Positions 1 through 5,639 of a stretch of DNA of 5,639 nt are shown in pieces. The stretch covers positions 1 to 5,639 of the forward strand of contig PLDE01000196.1 of assembly GCA_003135035.1 (NCBI GenBank), read 5' to 3'. How positions within the stretch are numbered: the stretch's first letter is position 1; every line of letters starts with the position of its first letter. Below the pieces are notes generated by a model. The model was not told the origin of the DNA. It ran no database searches and saw only the letters and a program-made list of their open reading frames with translations. Source of the DNA: Candidatus Dormiibacterota bacterium (lineage in GTDB: Bacteria > Chloroflexota > Dormibacteria > Aeolococcales > Bog-877). The position numbers and the translations under genes were made by a program.

Positions 1-472
1 CCTGGGCGGTCAGGAACTCCGCCACCGAGTTGGATACCGCGATCTGCAAGGGGACAGAGCGGCTCAGAGCGCGCAGCTCCAGGCGGTGAACCGCCACCCG
101 CAGCGGGCTGGCGGTGAACCAACCGTCGAGATGATGGGTGTGGATCTGGGGCGCCGAGGTGCGGGCCCGGCGGACCAGAGCGCCCGCCCGCAGTCCGTGG
201 CTGTGCACAAGTCCTGCCCGCCAGCGCCGGGCCAGCTGGCGGAGCTGGATCGGTGCGCTGGCCCAGCCTCGGCCGCCCATGGCCAGGGCCGAGACGGAGA
301 GGTCTTTGTCTCGGCACCGCTCGACGAGTTCACCGGGGGGACAGGCGACCAGCACCGCCCAGCCGGCTGCAGCCAGCTCCTGGCCCAGGGTGAGGACGTG
401 CTCGGGCCCCCCACTGCGGGAGCTGTCCGCGATCACCAGAAGGACCCGCGAATCTCGGTTCACGGTGTTCAT
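1..472 (-). CDS. GT4-family glycosyltransferase, N-terminal part (partial)
   Basis: The minus-strand frame from the ATG at 472 is open to the window edge, giving 157 residues without a stop. The protein starts [18 protein letters not shown] and continues with [18 protein letters not shown] (residues 20-37). That is the beta-strand plus glycine-loop plus helix typical of the N-terminal Rossmann domain of GT-B glycosyltransferases (Glyco_transf_4 type). [12 protein letters not shown] (88-99) and [10 protein letters not shown] (110-119) also match the family pattern. Such enzymes usually transfer a sugar from a nucleotide-sugar to a lipid or polysaccharide acceptor at the cytoplasmic face of the membrane. 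The donor-binding C-terminal domain lies outside the window, so substrate and donor cannot be named. A strong ribosome site AGGTGG (482-477 on the minus strand) lies 4 nt before the ATG and fixes the start. The gene is divergent from metG. Other plus- and minus-strand readings of this region look like out-of-frame shadows. The family call is fairly sure; the exact function is unknown. Confidence 0.85.
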   Translation of the reverse strand, partial: MNTVNRDSRVLLVIADSSRSGGPEHVLTLGQELAAAGWAVLVACPPGELVERCRDKDLSVSALAMGGRGWASAPIQLRQLARRWRAGLVHSHGLRAGALVRRARTSAPQIHTHHLDGWFTASPLRVAVHRLELRALSRSVPLQIAVSNSVAEFLTAQ

Positions 473-476
473 TGTT

Positions 477-482
477 CCACCT
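477..482 (-). promoter_or_regulatory. Ribosome binding site of the glycosyltransferase gene
   Basis: AGGTGG on the minus strand lies 4 nt upstream of the ATG at 472. It decides the start codon of the left-edge gene. A possible -10 box TACCGT (495-490, minus) lies just upstream, which would give a very short 5' leader. That promoter is inferred only from the TANNNT pattern. Confidence 0.6.
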
Positions 483-493
483 GGGCCGGACGG

Positions 494-508
494 TAGCCTC
501 TACCATCG
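494..508 (+). promoter_or_regulatory. Putative -10 box and leaderless start of metG
   Basis: TAGCCT at 494-499 fits the TANNNT -10 consensus and ends 8 nt before the in-frame GTG at 508. Transcription would therefore begin at or next to the start codon. No Shine-Dalgarno sequence precedes any of the in-frame candidates (TTG 472, GTG 508, TTG 517, GTG 547, GTG 553). A weak -35 candidate TTGTTC (472-477) sits 16 bp upstream. The box lies in a small palindrome, GGTAG-cct-CTACC (492-504). This is inference from pattern and spacing. Confidence 0.45.
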
Positions 509-2319
509 TGGCCATCTTGAGTTCATCTCGCCCGGGCGCTGAACACGTGCTGGTGGCGGTCGCCTGGCCCTACGCCAGCGGCCCCCGCCACATCGGCCAC
601 GTGGCCGGATTCGGGGTCCCCTCCGACATCTTTGCCCGCTATCAGCGCCTCCGTGGCGCCCGGGTGCTGATGGTCAGCGGTACCGATGAACACGGCACCC
701 CGATCCTGGTCGCGGCCGACCGGGAAGGCGTCAGCCCGCGGGAGATCGCCGATCGATACAACGCCATCATCGTCGACGACCTGCAGCGACTCGGCCTCAG
801 CTACGACCTCTTCACCCGGACCACCACCCGCAACCACGCCGAGGTGTCCCAGGACGTCTTTCTTACCCTCTTTGAGAAGGGCTACCTACTCCGACAGACC
901 CAGCAGGGGGCCTTCTCAGCCGCCACGGGCCGGGCCCTGCCAGACCGCTACATCGAGGGCACCTGTCCCCACTGTGGCTACGCCGGGGCCAGGGGAGACC
1001 AGTGCGACAACTGCGGCAAGATGCTCGACCCCGCCGACCTCATCGAGCCCCGCTCCCGGATCGACGGGGAAGCACCGGTCTTCCGCGAGTCCGAGCACTT
1101 CATGCTCGATTTGCCCGCATTCGCCGGCGCCCTGACCGAATGGCTGGAGTCCAAGACCGGATGGCGCAGCAACGTGCGCAGCTTCTCTCTCAACGCGATT
1201 GCCGAACTCCGGCCCCGGGCGGTCACCAGGGACATCGACTGGGGCATCCGCATCCCTTTGCCGGAGTTCGCCGACCGCGACGACAAACTCCTCTACGTCT
1301 GGTTCGAGGCGGTCATCGGCTATCTCTCCGCGGCCATCGAGTGGGCCTCGGCTAAGGGCGAGCCGGAAGCCTGGCGGGCCTGGTGGCAGAACCCCGAGGC
1401 CAGCCACTTCTACTTCATGGGCAAGGACAACATCATCTTCCACAGCGTGATCTGGCCCAGCATCCTCATGGGGTATGGCAGCGGCGGCACGTTCGGAGGC
1501 GGCCCCCCCAACCTGGCTCTGGTCCTGCCCGACAACGTGGTCAGCAGCGAGTTCCTGACCATGGAGGGGCAGAAGTTCTCCAGCAGCCGGGGTGTCGTGA
1601 TCGAGGTGCGGGACTTCCTGGAGCGCTACGACCCCGATCCGCTGCGCTACTACCTGACCGCGGCCGGGCCGGAGACCCAGGACACCGACTTCACCTGGGC
1701 CGAGTTCATCCGCCGCAACAACGATGAACTGGTGGCCACCTGGGGCAACCTGGTGAACCGGACCCTGACCATCGCCAAGAAGCACTTCGGCGAGGTTCCC
1801 CAGGCAAGGGCACTGACCGCCCAGGACGAGGAGGTGATCGGCGCGGTGGAGGCTGGTTTCGACTCCGTGGGGGCGCTCCTGGCAGCGGCCCGATTCAAGG
1901 CCGCCCTGGCCGAGGTGATGGCGCTGGCGGCTCGGGTCAACCAGTACCTGACTGAGAACGAGCCCTGGCGTCTGGTCAGCACTGATCGCGAGCGGGCAGC
2001 GGCGGTGCTCTACGTGGCCCTCCGCTGCATCGACAACCTCAAGGTGCAGCTGCTGCCCTTCCTGCCCTTCAGCAGTCAGCGACTGCACCACATGCTTGGG
2101 TTTGCCGGCGTCATCGCACCCATGCCAGACAAGGTGACGGTGATGGCCAACGACGACCCCCACCTGGTGCTAACCGGGGACTACCAGACGCCCGAGGCCG
2201 GCTGGGAGCCGAGTCGGCTGACACCCGGGCAGGCCCTGGGAGAGCTGACCCCCCTCTTCCGCAAGGTGGAGCCTGAGCAGGCCGAGGTGGAACTGGCCAA
2301 GATGGCCGCCTCCTCTTAG
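508..2319 (+). CDS. metG: Methionyl-tRNA synthetase
   Basis: This class I aminoacyl-tRNA synthetase charges tRNA-Met with methionine in the cytoplasm using ATP. It is needed for both initiation and elongation. From the GTG at 508 it has 603 residues. The sequence shows [15 protein letters not shown] with the HIGH motif at 28-31. One zinc knuckle follows, C153-x2-C156-x9-C166-x2-C169. The catalytic-core stretch [12 protein letters not shown] begins at 302. The KMSKS-type loop reads KFSSSRG at 356-362. NEPW at 484-487 is in the anticodon-binding helical domain, and its Trp corresponds to E. coli Trp461. The protein ends soon after [18 protein letters not shown], so the C-terminal EMAP-II/Trbp111-like dimerisation domain of the E. 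coli and Bacillus enzymes is absent. The start is uncertain. GTG 508 is chosen for its well-placed -10 box; GTG 547 would give the usual short N-terminus ([12 protein letters not shown]), while TTG 472 would run back into the divergent gene. The stop overlaps that of the convergent lipoprotein gene. Confidence 0.97.
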   Translation: MAILSSSRPGAEHVLVAVAWPYASGPRHIGHVAGFGVPSDIFARYQRLRGARVLMVSGTDEHGTPILVAADREGVSPREIADRYNAIIVDDLQRLGLSYDLFTRTTTRNHAEVSQDVFLTLFEKGYLLRQTQQGAFSAATGRALPDRYIEGTCPHCGYAGARGDQCDNCGKMLDPADLIEPRSRIDGEAPVFRESEHFMLDLPAFAGALTEWLESKTGWRSNVRSFSLNAIAELRPRAVTRDIDWGIRIPLPEFADRDDKLLYVWFEAVIGYLSAAIEWASAKGEPEAWRAWWQNPEASHFYFMGKDNIIFHSVIWPSILMGYGSGGTFGGGPPNLALVLPDNVVSSEFLTMEGQKFSSSRGVVIEVRDFLERYDPDPLRYYLTAAGPETQDTDFTWAEFIRRNNDELVATWGNLVNRTLTIAKKHFGEVPQARALTAQDEEVIGAVEAGFDSVGALLAAARFKAALAEVMALAARVNQYLTENEPWRLVSTDRERAAAVLYVALRCIDNLKVQLLPFLPFSSQRLHHMLGFAGVIAPMPDKVTVMANDDPHLVLTGDYQTPEAGWEPSRLTPGQALGELTPLFRKVEPEQAEVELAKMAASS

Positions 2320-2861
2320 GGCAGAGTCAGGCTGGTCCCGGCCCCGGAGCCCACCGGTGTGCGCTTGACCACGATCGCCAAGGTGGTGTGCGGAGGAAAC
2401 GCGGAAAGGGGCAAGACCAGGACCTGGTATCTGGGAGGCCCGATCAATTCGAAGCAACCGTGTCCGGGCGCGAGCACGTGCTGGGCCACGGTCAGAGTGA
2501 GCTGCTCTCCGGGACCGAAGTTGACCTTGGCCAAGTAGAAGTTGCGACAGCTGAGACGGCCCAGGGTGAGGCCCACGAAGAACTCGCCATTGAACCGTCG
2601 GGCGAACTTGTACTGGGCGGGCGGAGGGAAACTCGCCTCCACGGTGGCCAGGTTGGTGCTGGCCACAACCGCTGGGGCCCTGTCGAGAGAGTCCAGCCCA
2701 ACGTACAGGGAGTAGCTGGCGATGCCTACCGGAGCTGGTGGATCTGATATGCGGGGAGCGCCGGCACACCCGGCCAGCAGTAGCAAGGCGACCGGCAATA
2801 GCAGCCCCACACCGGCGCGGAACTGGAGCCGAACCGGATGCCTTGACGAGGAGCAGCTCAC
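2316..2861 (-). CDS. Small secreted lipoprotein of unknown function
   Basis: From the GTG at 2861 this encodes 181 residues. The N-terminus has basic residues (R7, H8, R11, R15), a hydrophobic stretch at about 18-30 and a lipobox LLAGC with the lipidation cysteine at 32. This is a classic type II signal peptide, so the mature protein of about 150 residues should be anchored to the outer face of the cytoplasmic membrane. A short Pro-rich linker follows (PPAP, 41-44). The remainder, rich in alternating hydrophobic residues, looks beta-rich and has no motif I recognise. The mature chain has two further cysteines, C105 (RLSCRNFY) and C136 (GHGCFELIG), which could form a disulfide. The TTG at 2867 is an alternative start, two residues longer, with an AGG 6 nt upstream. 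The frame stays open upstream to about 3215 but there it is antisense to ccdA, so that extension is rejected. The gene is divergent from ccdA and convergent with metG. The lipoprotein call is sure; the function is not known. Confidence 0.85.
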   Translation of the reverse strand: MSCSSSRHPVRLQFRAGVGLLLPVALLLLAGCAGAPRISDPPAPVGIASYSLYVGLDSLDRAPAVVASTNLATVEASFPPPAQYKFARRFNGEFFVGLTLGRLSCRNFYLAKVNFGPGEQLTLTVAQHVLAPGHGCFELIGPPRYQVLVLPLSAFPPHTTLAIVVKRTPVGSGAGTSLTLP

Positions 2862-2917
2862 GACCAATAGACGCCTAAGCGGCCTACCTCGTTCCCGGCC
2901 GCGCGCGAAACCCCAGG

Positions 2918-2948
2918 TACACTCGCCATCAAATCGGCCAGCGAGGGA
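2918..2948 (+). promoter_or_regulatory. Putative -10 box and ribosome binding site of ccdA
   Basis: TACACT (2918-2923) fits TANNNT. GAGGGA (2943-2948) is a clear Shine-Dalgarno sequence 6 nt before the TTG at 2955, and it supports that start. A transcript from about 2930 would have a leader of roughly 25 nt. No convincing -35 box is seen. The whole divergent region between the lipoprotein gene and ccdA (2862-2954) is 93 bp. Confidence 0.5.
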
Positions 2949-2954
2949 CCATCC

Positions 2955-3698
2955 TTGAACTTGGCGGACGTCTCGATCCCCCTGGCTGTGGCAGCGGGCG
3001 CAACCTCCTTCCTCTCCCCCTGCGTGCTGCCTTTGGTGCCCTCGTACCTGGGCTTCCTGGCCCAATCCGCTACTGGCGGCGCCAGCCGCCCGGTTGGGAC
3101 TGGCTCCGGCCGGGGCCGGGTCATGTTGGGCGCTTTGGGATTCGTGATCGGCCTCAGTCTGTTCCTGGTCGCCTTCTTCTACGCCCTCTACCGCATCCTG
3201 GAGCCCTGGAAGCACCTGGCGCTGCCCATCATGGGCACCCTCGTGATCCTGCTCGGGCTGGGCTTTATGGGGATCCTGCGTCTGCCCTGGCTCTCCCGGG
3301 AAGCGCGCTGGCTCCCGGCTGGATTCACCAGAGGAGGCTTCCTGGCCGGTCTGCTCTTGGGAGTCGGCTTCGCGGCGGGCTGGACCCCCTGCATCGGCCC
3401 CGTGCTGGGCGCGGTGCTCACCTCCGGGGTTGAGCAGGGGACGACCGGGCGGGGACTGCTCCTGATCGTTGCCTACTGCTTCGGCCTGGGAGCTCCCTTC
3501 GTGCTGGCGGCGCTACTGGTCGACCGGGCGGCCCCAGCCCTGCGCAGCCTGAACCGCCATCAGCGAGCCATCTCACTGGTCGGCGGCGGGCTGGTGGTGC
3601 TGATGGGAATCCTGGTGGTGAGCGACAACCTGCCCCTGCTCTACAGCTGGTTTTCAACCCACCTGCCCGCCTTCTACCGCGACCCCTTCGACCTCTAG
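2955..3698 (+). CDS. ccdA: CcdA/DsbD-type membrane thiol-disulfide electron transporter
   Basis: This polytopic membrane protein of 247 residues carries reducing equivalents from cytoplasmic thioredoxin across the membrane to extracytoplasmic thiol proteins. In many bacteria these support cytochrome c maturation or reduce other cysteine proteins. The two family signature segments are present: SFLSPCVLPLVPSYLGFL (18-35, redox Cys23) and GFAAGWTPCIGPVLGAVL (138-155, redox Cys146). They lie in the first and fourth of about six hydrophobic segments, near 8-35, 57-80, 88-108, 128-156, 166-189 and 205-224. The length matches the compact CcdA form, without the N- and C-terminal periplasmic domains of DsbD. 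The TTG start is supported by GAGGGA 6 nt upstream and leaves a usual short N-terminus. No thioredoxin-like partner (ResA, TlpA, CcsX) or ResB/CcsA haem-handling gene lies beside it here, so its client is open. An extra cysteine, C175, is in the fifth segment. Confidence 0.92.
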   Translation: MNLADVSIPLAVAAGATSFLSPCVLPLVPSYLGFLAQSATGGASRPVGTGSGRGRVMLGALGFVIGLSLFLVAFFYALYRILEPWKHLALPIMGTLVILLGLGFMGILRLPWLSREARWLPAGFTRGGFLAGLLLGVGFAAGWTPCIGPVLGAVLTSGVEQGTTGRGLLLIVAYCFGLGAPFVLAALLVDRAAPALRSLNRHQRAISLVGGGLVVLMGILVVSDNLPLLYSWFSTHLPAFYRDPFDL

Positions 3699-3723
3699 GG
3701 GGGCTGGGCACCGCTCCCTGGCC

Positions 3724-3744
3724 CGGCCGCGTCAGAGGCGGCCG
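3724..3744 (+). terminator. GC-rich hairpin between ccdA and the J-domain gene
   Basis: The arms CGGCCGC (3724-3730) and GCGGCCG (3738-3744) are perfectly complementary over 7 bp with a 7-nt loop, 26 nt after the ccdA stop. No U-run follows (TTAGAGTC), so it is not a canonical intrinsic terminator. It could attenuate or stabilise the ccdA 3' end, and it abuts the putative -10 box of the next gene. A weaker stem with one G-U pair, GGGGGC/GCTCCC, lies just before it. Confidence 0.4.
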
Positions 3745-3745
3745 T

Positions 3746-3761
3746 TAGAGTCACCTTCAAG
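3746..3761 (+). promoter_or_regulatory. Putative -10 box and leaderless start of the J-domain gene
   Basis: TAGAGT (3746-3751) fits TANNNT and ends 9 nt before the GTG at 3761. No Shine-Dalgarno sequence lies in the gap (caccttcaa). The arrangement is like that of metG and suggests a transcript starting at or very near the start codon. There is no clear -35 box. This is pattern-based inference. Confidence 0.4.
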
Positions 3762-5143
3762 TGAAGTCACGTCGCCGGCGAGTCCTCGATGTCTACACGG
3801 TGCTCGGCGCCGAGCGCAGCTCTACCTGGAACGAGCTGCGCCGCAGCTATCGAGCTCGAGCCCGTGAGCTGCACCCCGACGTCCAGGCCCACCGGCCCAC
3901 CCCGAGCCGACTGGACCAGCCTCGAGCCACCGCCCTCTTCACCCAGCTCCAGGAGGCCTGGTCGATGGTGGCCACCCCGGAGCTTCGGGCCGCGTATGAC
4001 CTGAGCCTGCGGGGAATCTCCCTGGAGACCCCGCCCCGGAGAGTGCGGCCGACTTCCGCCCCCCGCTGGAGTGCGGGACCTCGCGCGGGAGTCCTCCTCC
4101 GCACCGGTCCCGGCGACCTCCACATCGCCATTCCCGGCGGGGCCTGGGATCTCTCTCTGGCCCAGTTCCTCCGCCAGTCCCACCTAGCTGGGCACCCGCC
4201 CCTTCTGATCGGGGATCTGCCTCCCCACCTCGCCCTGCGCGACGCCCTGGTGGCTACCGACTTCGTCGAGCGCCATCGCCTGACCACCATGGTCGGGCTA
4301 AGCGAGCCGGTCGAGGACCGGGGTGGTCCAGAGACCGACCTGGACGAGGACGGAGCGTGGAAACTGGGCCAACTGGACCGGACCTTCAACCGCTGGGCCC
4401 GGGCCCTGCCGGGACGCCGCGCGGAACTACCCTACGCCGACGATCTCAGGCTGATGGGCCAGCTGTCGCTGGCCGGATACGAGATCAACCTGCCCCATCC
4501 GGCCGGGCTCTACGCGGCACTGGAGCCGCGCTCCACAGATCGGCGTGAGGCCAAGCTGCGGAGCACCCAGCCGCTCCTCGATGTCCGCCTGCCCCCGGCA
4601 CCCCTGGCCCTGGTAGCCAGTTGGTCGGGCGATGCCCGCGCCAGTTCGGCCCTGGCCCGCGGCTGGGAGGGCTTGGTTGAGCTCGCCGAACTGGACGGGA
4701 CCAGCCTGCTGGCGGCCCAGCGGGCAATTGACGGCCGCCGACTCCGTCGCGACGGCCACGAGTCCCTGCCCGGCTCAGCCCTGGACGGCGGCCCCCCGCC
4801 GCTGTCTCTGCTCCCGATCTTCCAGGCCCTGCCCGTATCGCAACTCTGGCTGGAGCAGCTCGCCGGTCCGCTGCCGCCTCTTCCCTGGGGAGATCCTCTC
4901 TCCCAATCTGGCGAGGATCGCAGCCTGGGCGACGCCGCCACTCGCCTGCTCGGCCGCGTCATCGGCCGCCTCCTGCTGGCCCCGCCCCAGGGCATCCACC
5001 TGGTGGCACTGCGGGGCAGCCGGCTCCGTTTCCGCGTCGAGGACGACCCCGCGCTGGCCACCGAGTGGATCGACTCCGTCGTGGCGGCCGCCTTCCAGGA
5101 GCATCTGGGCTTCCCGGCACGGCCGACCATCGCTAAAGGTTAG
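3761..5143 (+). CDS. J-domain (DnaJ-like) protein with a long unassigned C-terminal region
   Basis: The protein has 460 residues. Residues about 10-82 form a J-domain: DVYTVLGAERSSTWNELRRSYRA, the invariant HPD at 38-40 (the loop that stimulates DnaK ATPase), and a third helix ending in ELRAAYDLSL. A short insert rich in Pro and Arg (RPTPSRLDQPR, 45-55) lies between helices II and III. There is no Gly/Phe-rich region and no CxxCxGxG zinc motif, so it is a class C (type III) J protein, not a general DnaJ. A Pro/Arg-rich linker (85-108) leads to about 350 residues I cannot assign. This region is soluble-looking, with no membrane segment and no repeats that I can see. Its last part (LRFRVEDDPALATEWIDS) looks alpha/beta. 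Known class C proteins use the extra region to recruit DnaK to a particular client; that role here is inference. It lies 62 nt after ccdA and probably has its own promoter. GTG 3761 is the only sensible start that keeps the whole J-domain. Confidence 0.85.
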   Translation: MKSRRRRVLDVYTVLGAERSSTWNELRRSYRARARELHPDVQAHRPTPSRLDQPRATALFTQLQEAWSMVATPELRAAYDLSLRGISLETPPRRVRPTSAPRWSAGPRAGVLLRTGPGDLHIAIPGGAWDLSLAQFLRQSHLAGHPPLLIGDLPPHLALRDALVATDFVERHRLTTMVGLSEPVEDRGGPETDLDEDGAWKLGQLDRTFNRWARALPGRRAELPYADDLRLMGQLSLAGYEINLPHPAGLYAALEPRSTDRREAKLRSTQPLLDVRLPPAPLALVASWSGDARASSALARGWEGLVELAELDGTSLLAAQRAIDGRRLRRDGHESLPGSALDGGPPPLSLLPIFQALPVSQLWLEQLAGPLPPLPWGDPLSQSGEDRSLGDAATRLLGRVIGRLLLAPPQGIHLVALRGSRLRFRVEDDPALATEWIDSVVAAAFQEHLGFPARPTIAKG

Positions 5144-5177
5144 ATTTGACAGAACTATTCGGTATTGGCTAACCTTT
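5135..5177. repeat. 9-bp perfect inverted repeat between the J-domain and MFS genes
   Basis: AAAGGTTAG (5135-5143) and CTAACCTTT (5169-5177) are exact reverse complements separated by 25 bp. The left arm contains the J gene stop codon. The right arm contains the putative MFS -10 box TAACCT. The -35 box TTGACA lies in the spacer. It may be an operator for a repressor of the exporter. In the J-gene transcript it could instead form a weak stem followed by a short U-run (CCUUUU) and act as a poor terminator. The segment is markedly more AT-rich than its surroundings. Confidence 0.6.
5146..5175 (+). promoter_or_regulatory. Sigma-70-type promoter of the MFS gene
   Basis: A perfect -35 box TTGACA (5146-5151) is followed after 18 bp by TAACCT (5170-5175), which fits TANNNT. 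The predicted start near 5182 gives a leader of about 45 nt to the ATG. It is the best-formed promoter in the window. The -35 begins only 3 nt after the J-gene stop, so the transporter gene is probably transcribed on its own. Confidence 0.65.
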
Positions 5178-5215
5178 TCGGGTCCGTCGCCCGCCGGGGT
5201 GCTAGCAGCGAACGC

Positions 5216-5220
5216 GAGGT
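5216..5220 (+). promoter_or_regulatory. Ribosome binding site of the MFS gene
   Basis: GAGGT lies 6 nt upstream of the ATG at 5227. It favours this ATG over the in-frame ATG at 5233, which would be 12 nt away. Confidence 0.65.
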
Positions 5221-5226
5221 TTTGCG

Positions 5227-5639
5227 ATGTCAATGAATCAGTCGGTCATGCAACTTTCCCAGCGAACCAAGATCACCATCGTGATCGCCGTGATGCTCGG
5301 GCTCTTCCTCAGTGCCCTCGATCAGACGGTGGTTGGCACGGCGCTTCCCACTATCGTCACCGACCTCGGCGGCAACAATCTCTACGTCTGGGTGGTGACC
5401 TCCTACCTGCTCACCAGCACCATCACCGTTCCCGTCTACGGCAAGCTCTCCGACCTCTTCGGACGCAAGCTCCTCCTGATTATCGGAATCGGACTGTTCC
5501 TGATCGGCTCCGCCCTCTCCGGTCTCTCTCAGAACATGGGCGAGCTGATCTTCTTCCGGGGACTCCAGGGACTCGGCGCCGGGGCTCTCTTCCCGATCGC
5601 CCTGGCCGTCATCGGGGACCTCTTCACCCCCCGCGAGCG
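5227..5639 (+). CDS. DHA2-family MFS exporter, N-terminal part (partial)
   Basis: The open frame from the ATG at 5227 runs to the right edge (137 complete codons). It matches the start of 14-TM drug:H+ antiporters of the DHA2 group (EmrB/QacA-like), which export drugs or other small compounds across the cytoplasmic membrane using the proton gradient. TM1 (about 15-35) is followed by the DHA2 signature LDQTVVGTALPTIV (31-44) containing Asp32. VWVVTSYLLTSTITVPVYGKL (54-74) is TM2. The MFS motif A GKLSDLFGRK (72-81), with Asp76 and Arg80, follows in the cytoplasmic loop. TM3 covers about 82-100. Motif B, FFRGLQGLGAGALFP, spans 109-123 in TM4 with Arg111. All key residues are present, so the visible part looks functional. 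The substrate cannot be told from this part. An inverted repeat over its promoter hints at regulation by a repressor, which is not seen in this window. Confidence 0.94.
   Translation, partial: MSMNQSVMQLSQRTKITIVIAVMLGLFLSALDQTVVGTALPTIVTDLGGNNLYVWVVTSYLLTSTITVPVYGKLSDLFGRKLLLIIGIGLFLIGSALSGLSQNMGELIFFRGLQGLGAGALFPIALAVIGDLFTPRE

Noticed and set aside
472..507. TTG at 472 as the metG start
   Set aside because: It would overlap the start codon of the divergent gene, has no ribosome site, and adds 12 residues that do not look like the conserved MetRS N-terminus.
64..542. Several overlapping open frames on both strands at the left end
   Set aside because: They are rich in Pro, Arg and Ser with no family signature. 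The minus frame starting at 472 gives a recognisable glycosyltransferase domain instead.
916..2163. A 415-codon open frame antisense to metG
   Set aside because: It lies wholly opposite a well-supported synthetase. It has the low-complexity, His/Gly/Val-rich composition expected of an antisense shadow in high-GC DNA and matches no family.
2862..3215. N-terminal extension of the lipoprotein frame
   Set aside because: It is antisense to the conserved start of ccdA and would bury the signal peptide inside the protein. The GTG at 2861 gives a standard lipoprotein leader.
3699..3720. Stem GGGGGC/GCTCCC after ccdA as an intrinsic terminator
   Set aside because: It is short, has a G-U pair and no following U-run.
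4510..5130. A 206-codon antisense frame in the J-domain gene
   Set aside because: It is Arg/Ser-rich with no recognisable motif, typical of high-GC antisense shadows.

Overview
The window is a strongly GC-rich bacterial segment with G or C at most third codon positions and very little non-coding DNA. It carries six protein genes: four complete and two cut by the window edges. No RNA genes, insertion sequences, CRISPR arrays or origins are visible. The MetRS resembles the actinobacterial type (KFSSSRG signature loop, single zinc knuckle, no C-terminal tRNA-binding domain). Several genes use GTG or TTG starts, and two seem to be leaderless with TANNNT -10 boxes. This suggests a high-GC Actinomycetota, Chloroflexota or Dormibacterota-like organism. 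That assignment is inference and is low confidence.

Layout: (1) 472 to 1, minus strand: the N-terminal half of a GT4-type glycosyltransferase, running off the left edge. (2) 508-2319, plus: metG, methionyl-tRNA synthetase, divergent from the glycosyltransferase across about 35 bp. (3) 2861 to 2316, minus: a small secreted lipoprotein of unknown function, convergent with metG and sharing a 4-bp stop-codon overlap (TTAG). (4) 2955-3698, plus: a CcdA/DsbD-type membrane thiol-disulfide electron carrier, divergent from the lipoprotein. (5) 3761-5143, plus: a J-domain protein with a long unrecognised C-terminal region. (6) 5227 to the right edge, plus: the start of a DHA2-family (14-TM type) major facilitator drug or solute exporter with a well-formed promoter.

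The genes do not form one pathway. metG is housekeeping. The lipoprotein and CcdA face each other across a 93-bp divergent intergenic region and both act at or outside the membrane. The mature lipoprotein has exactly two cysteines besides its lipid-attachment cysteine, so it could be a thiol client of CcdA, but this is a hypothesis. The J-domain protein may be a co-chaperone or adaptor for DnaK.

The least ordinary signals are the J-domain fusion to about 375 unassigned residues, the 9-bp perfect inverted repeat that spans the J gene stop codon and the MFS -10 box, and the recurrent leaderless-start architecture. I found no clear evidence of a defence, CRISPR, retron or similar system.
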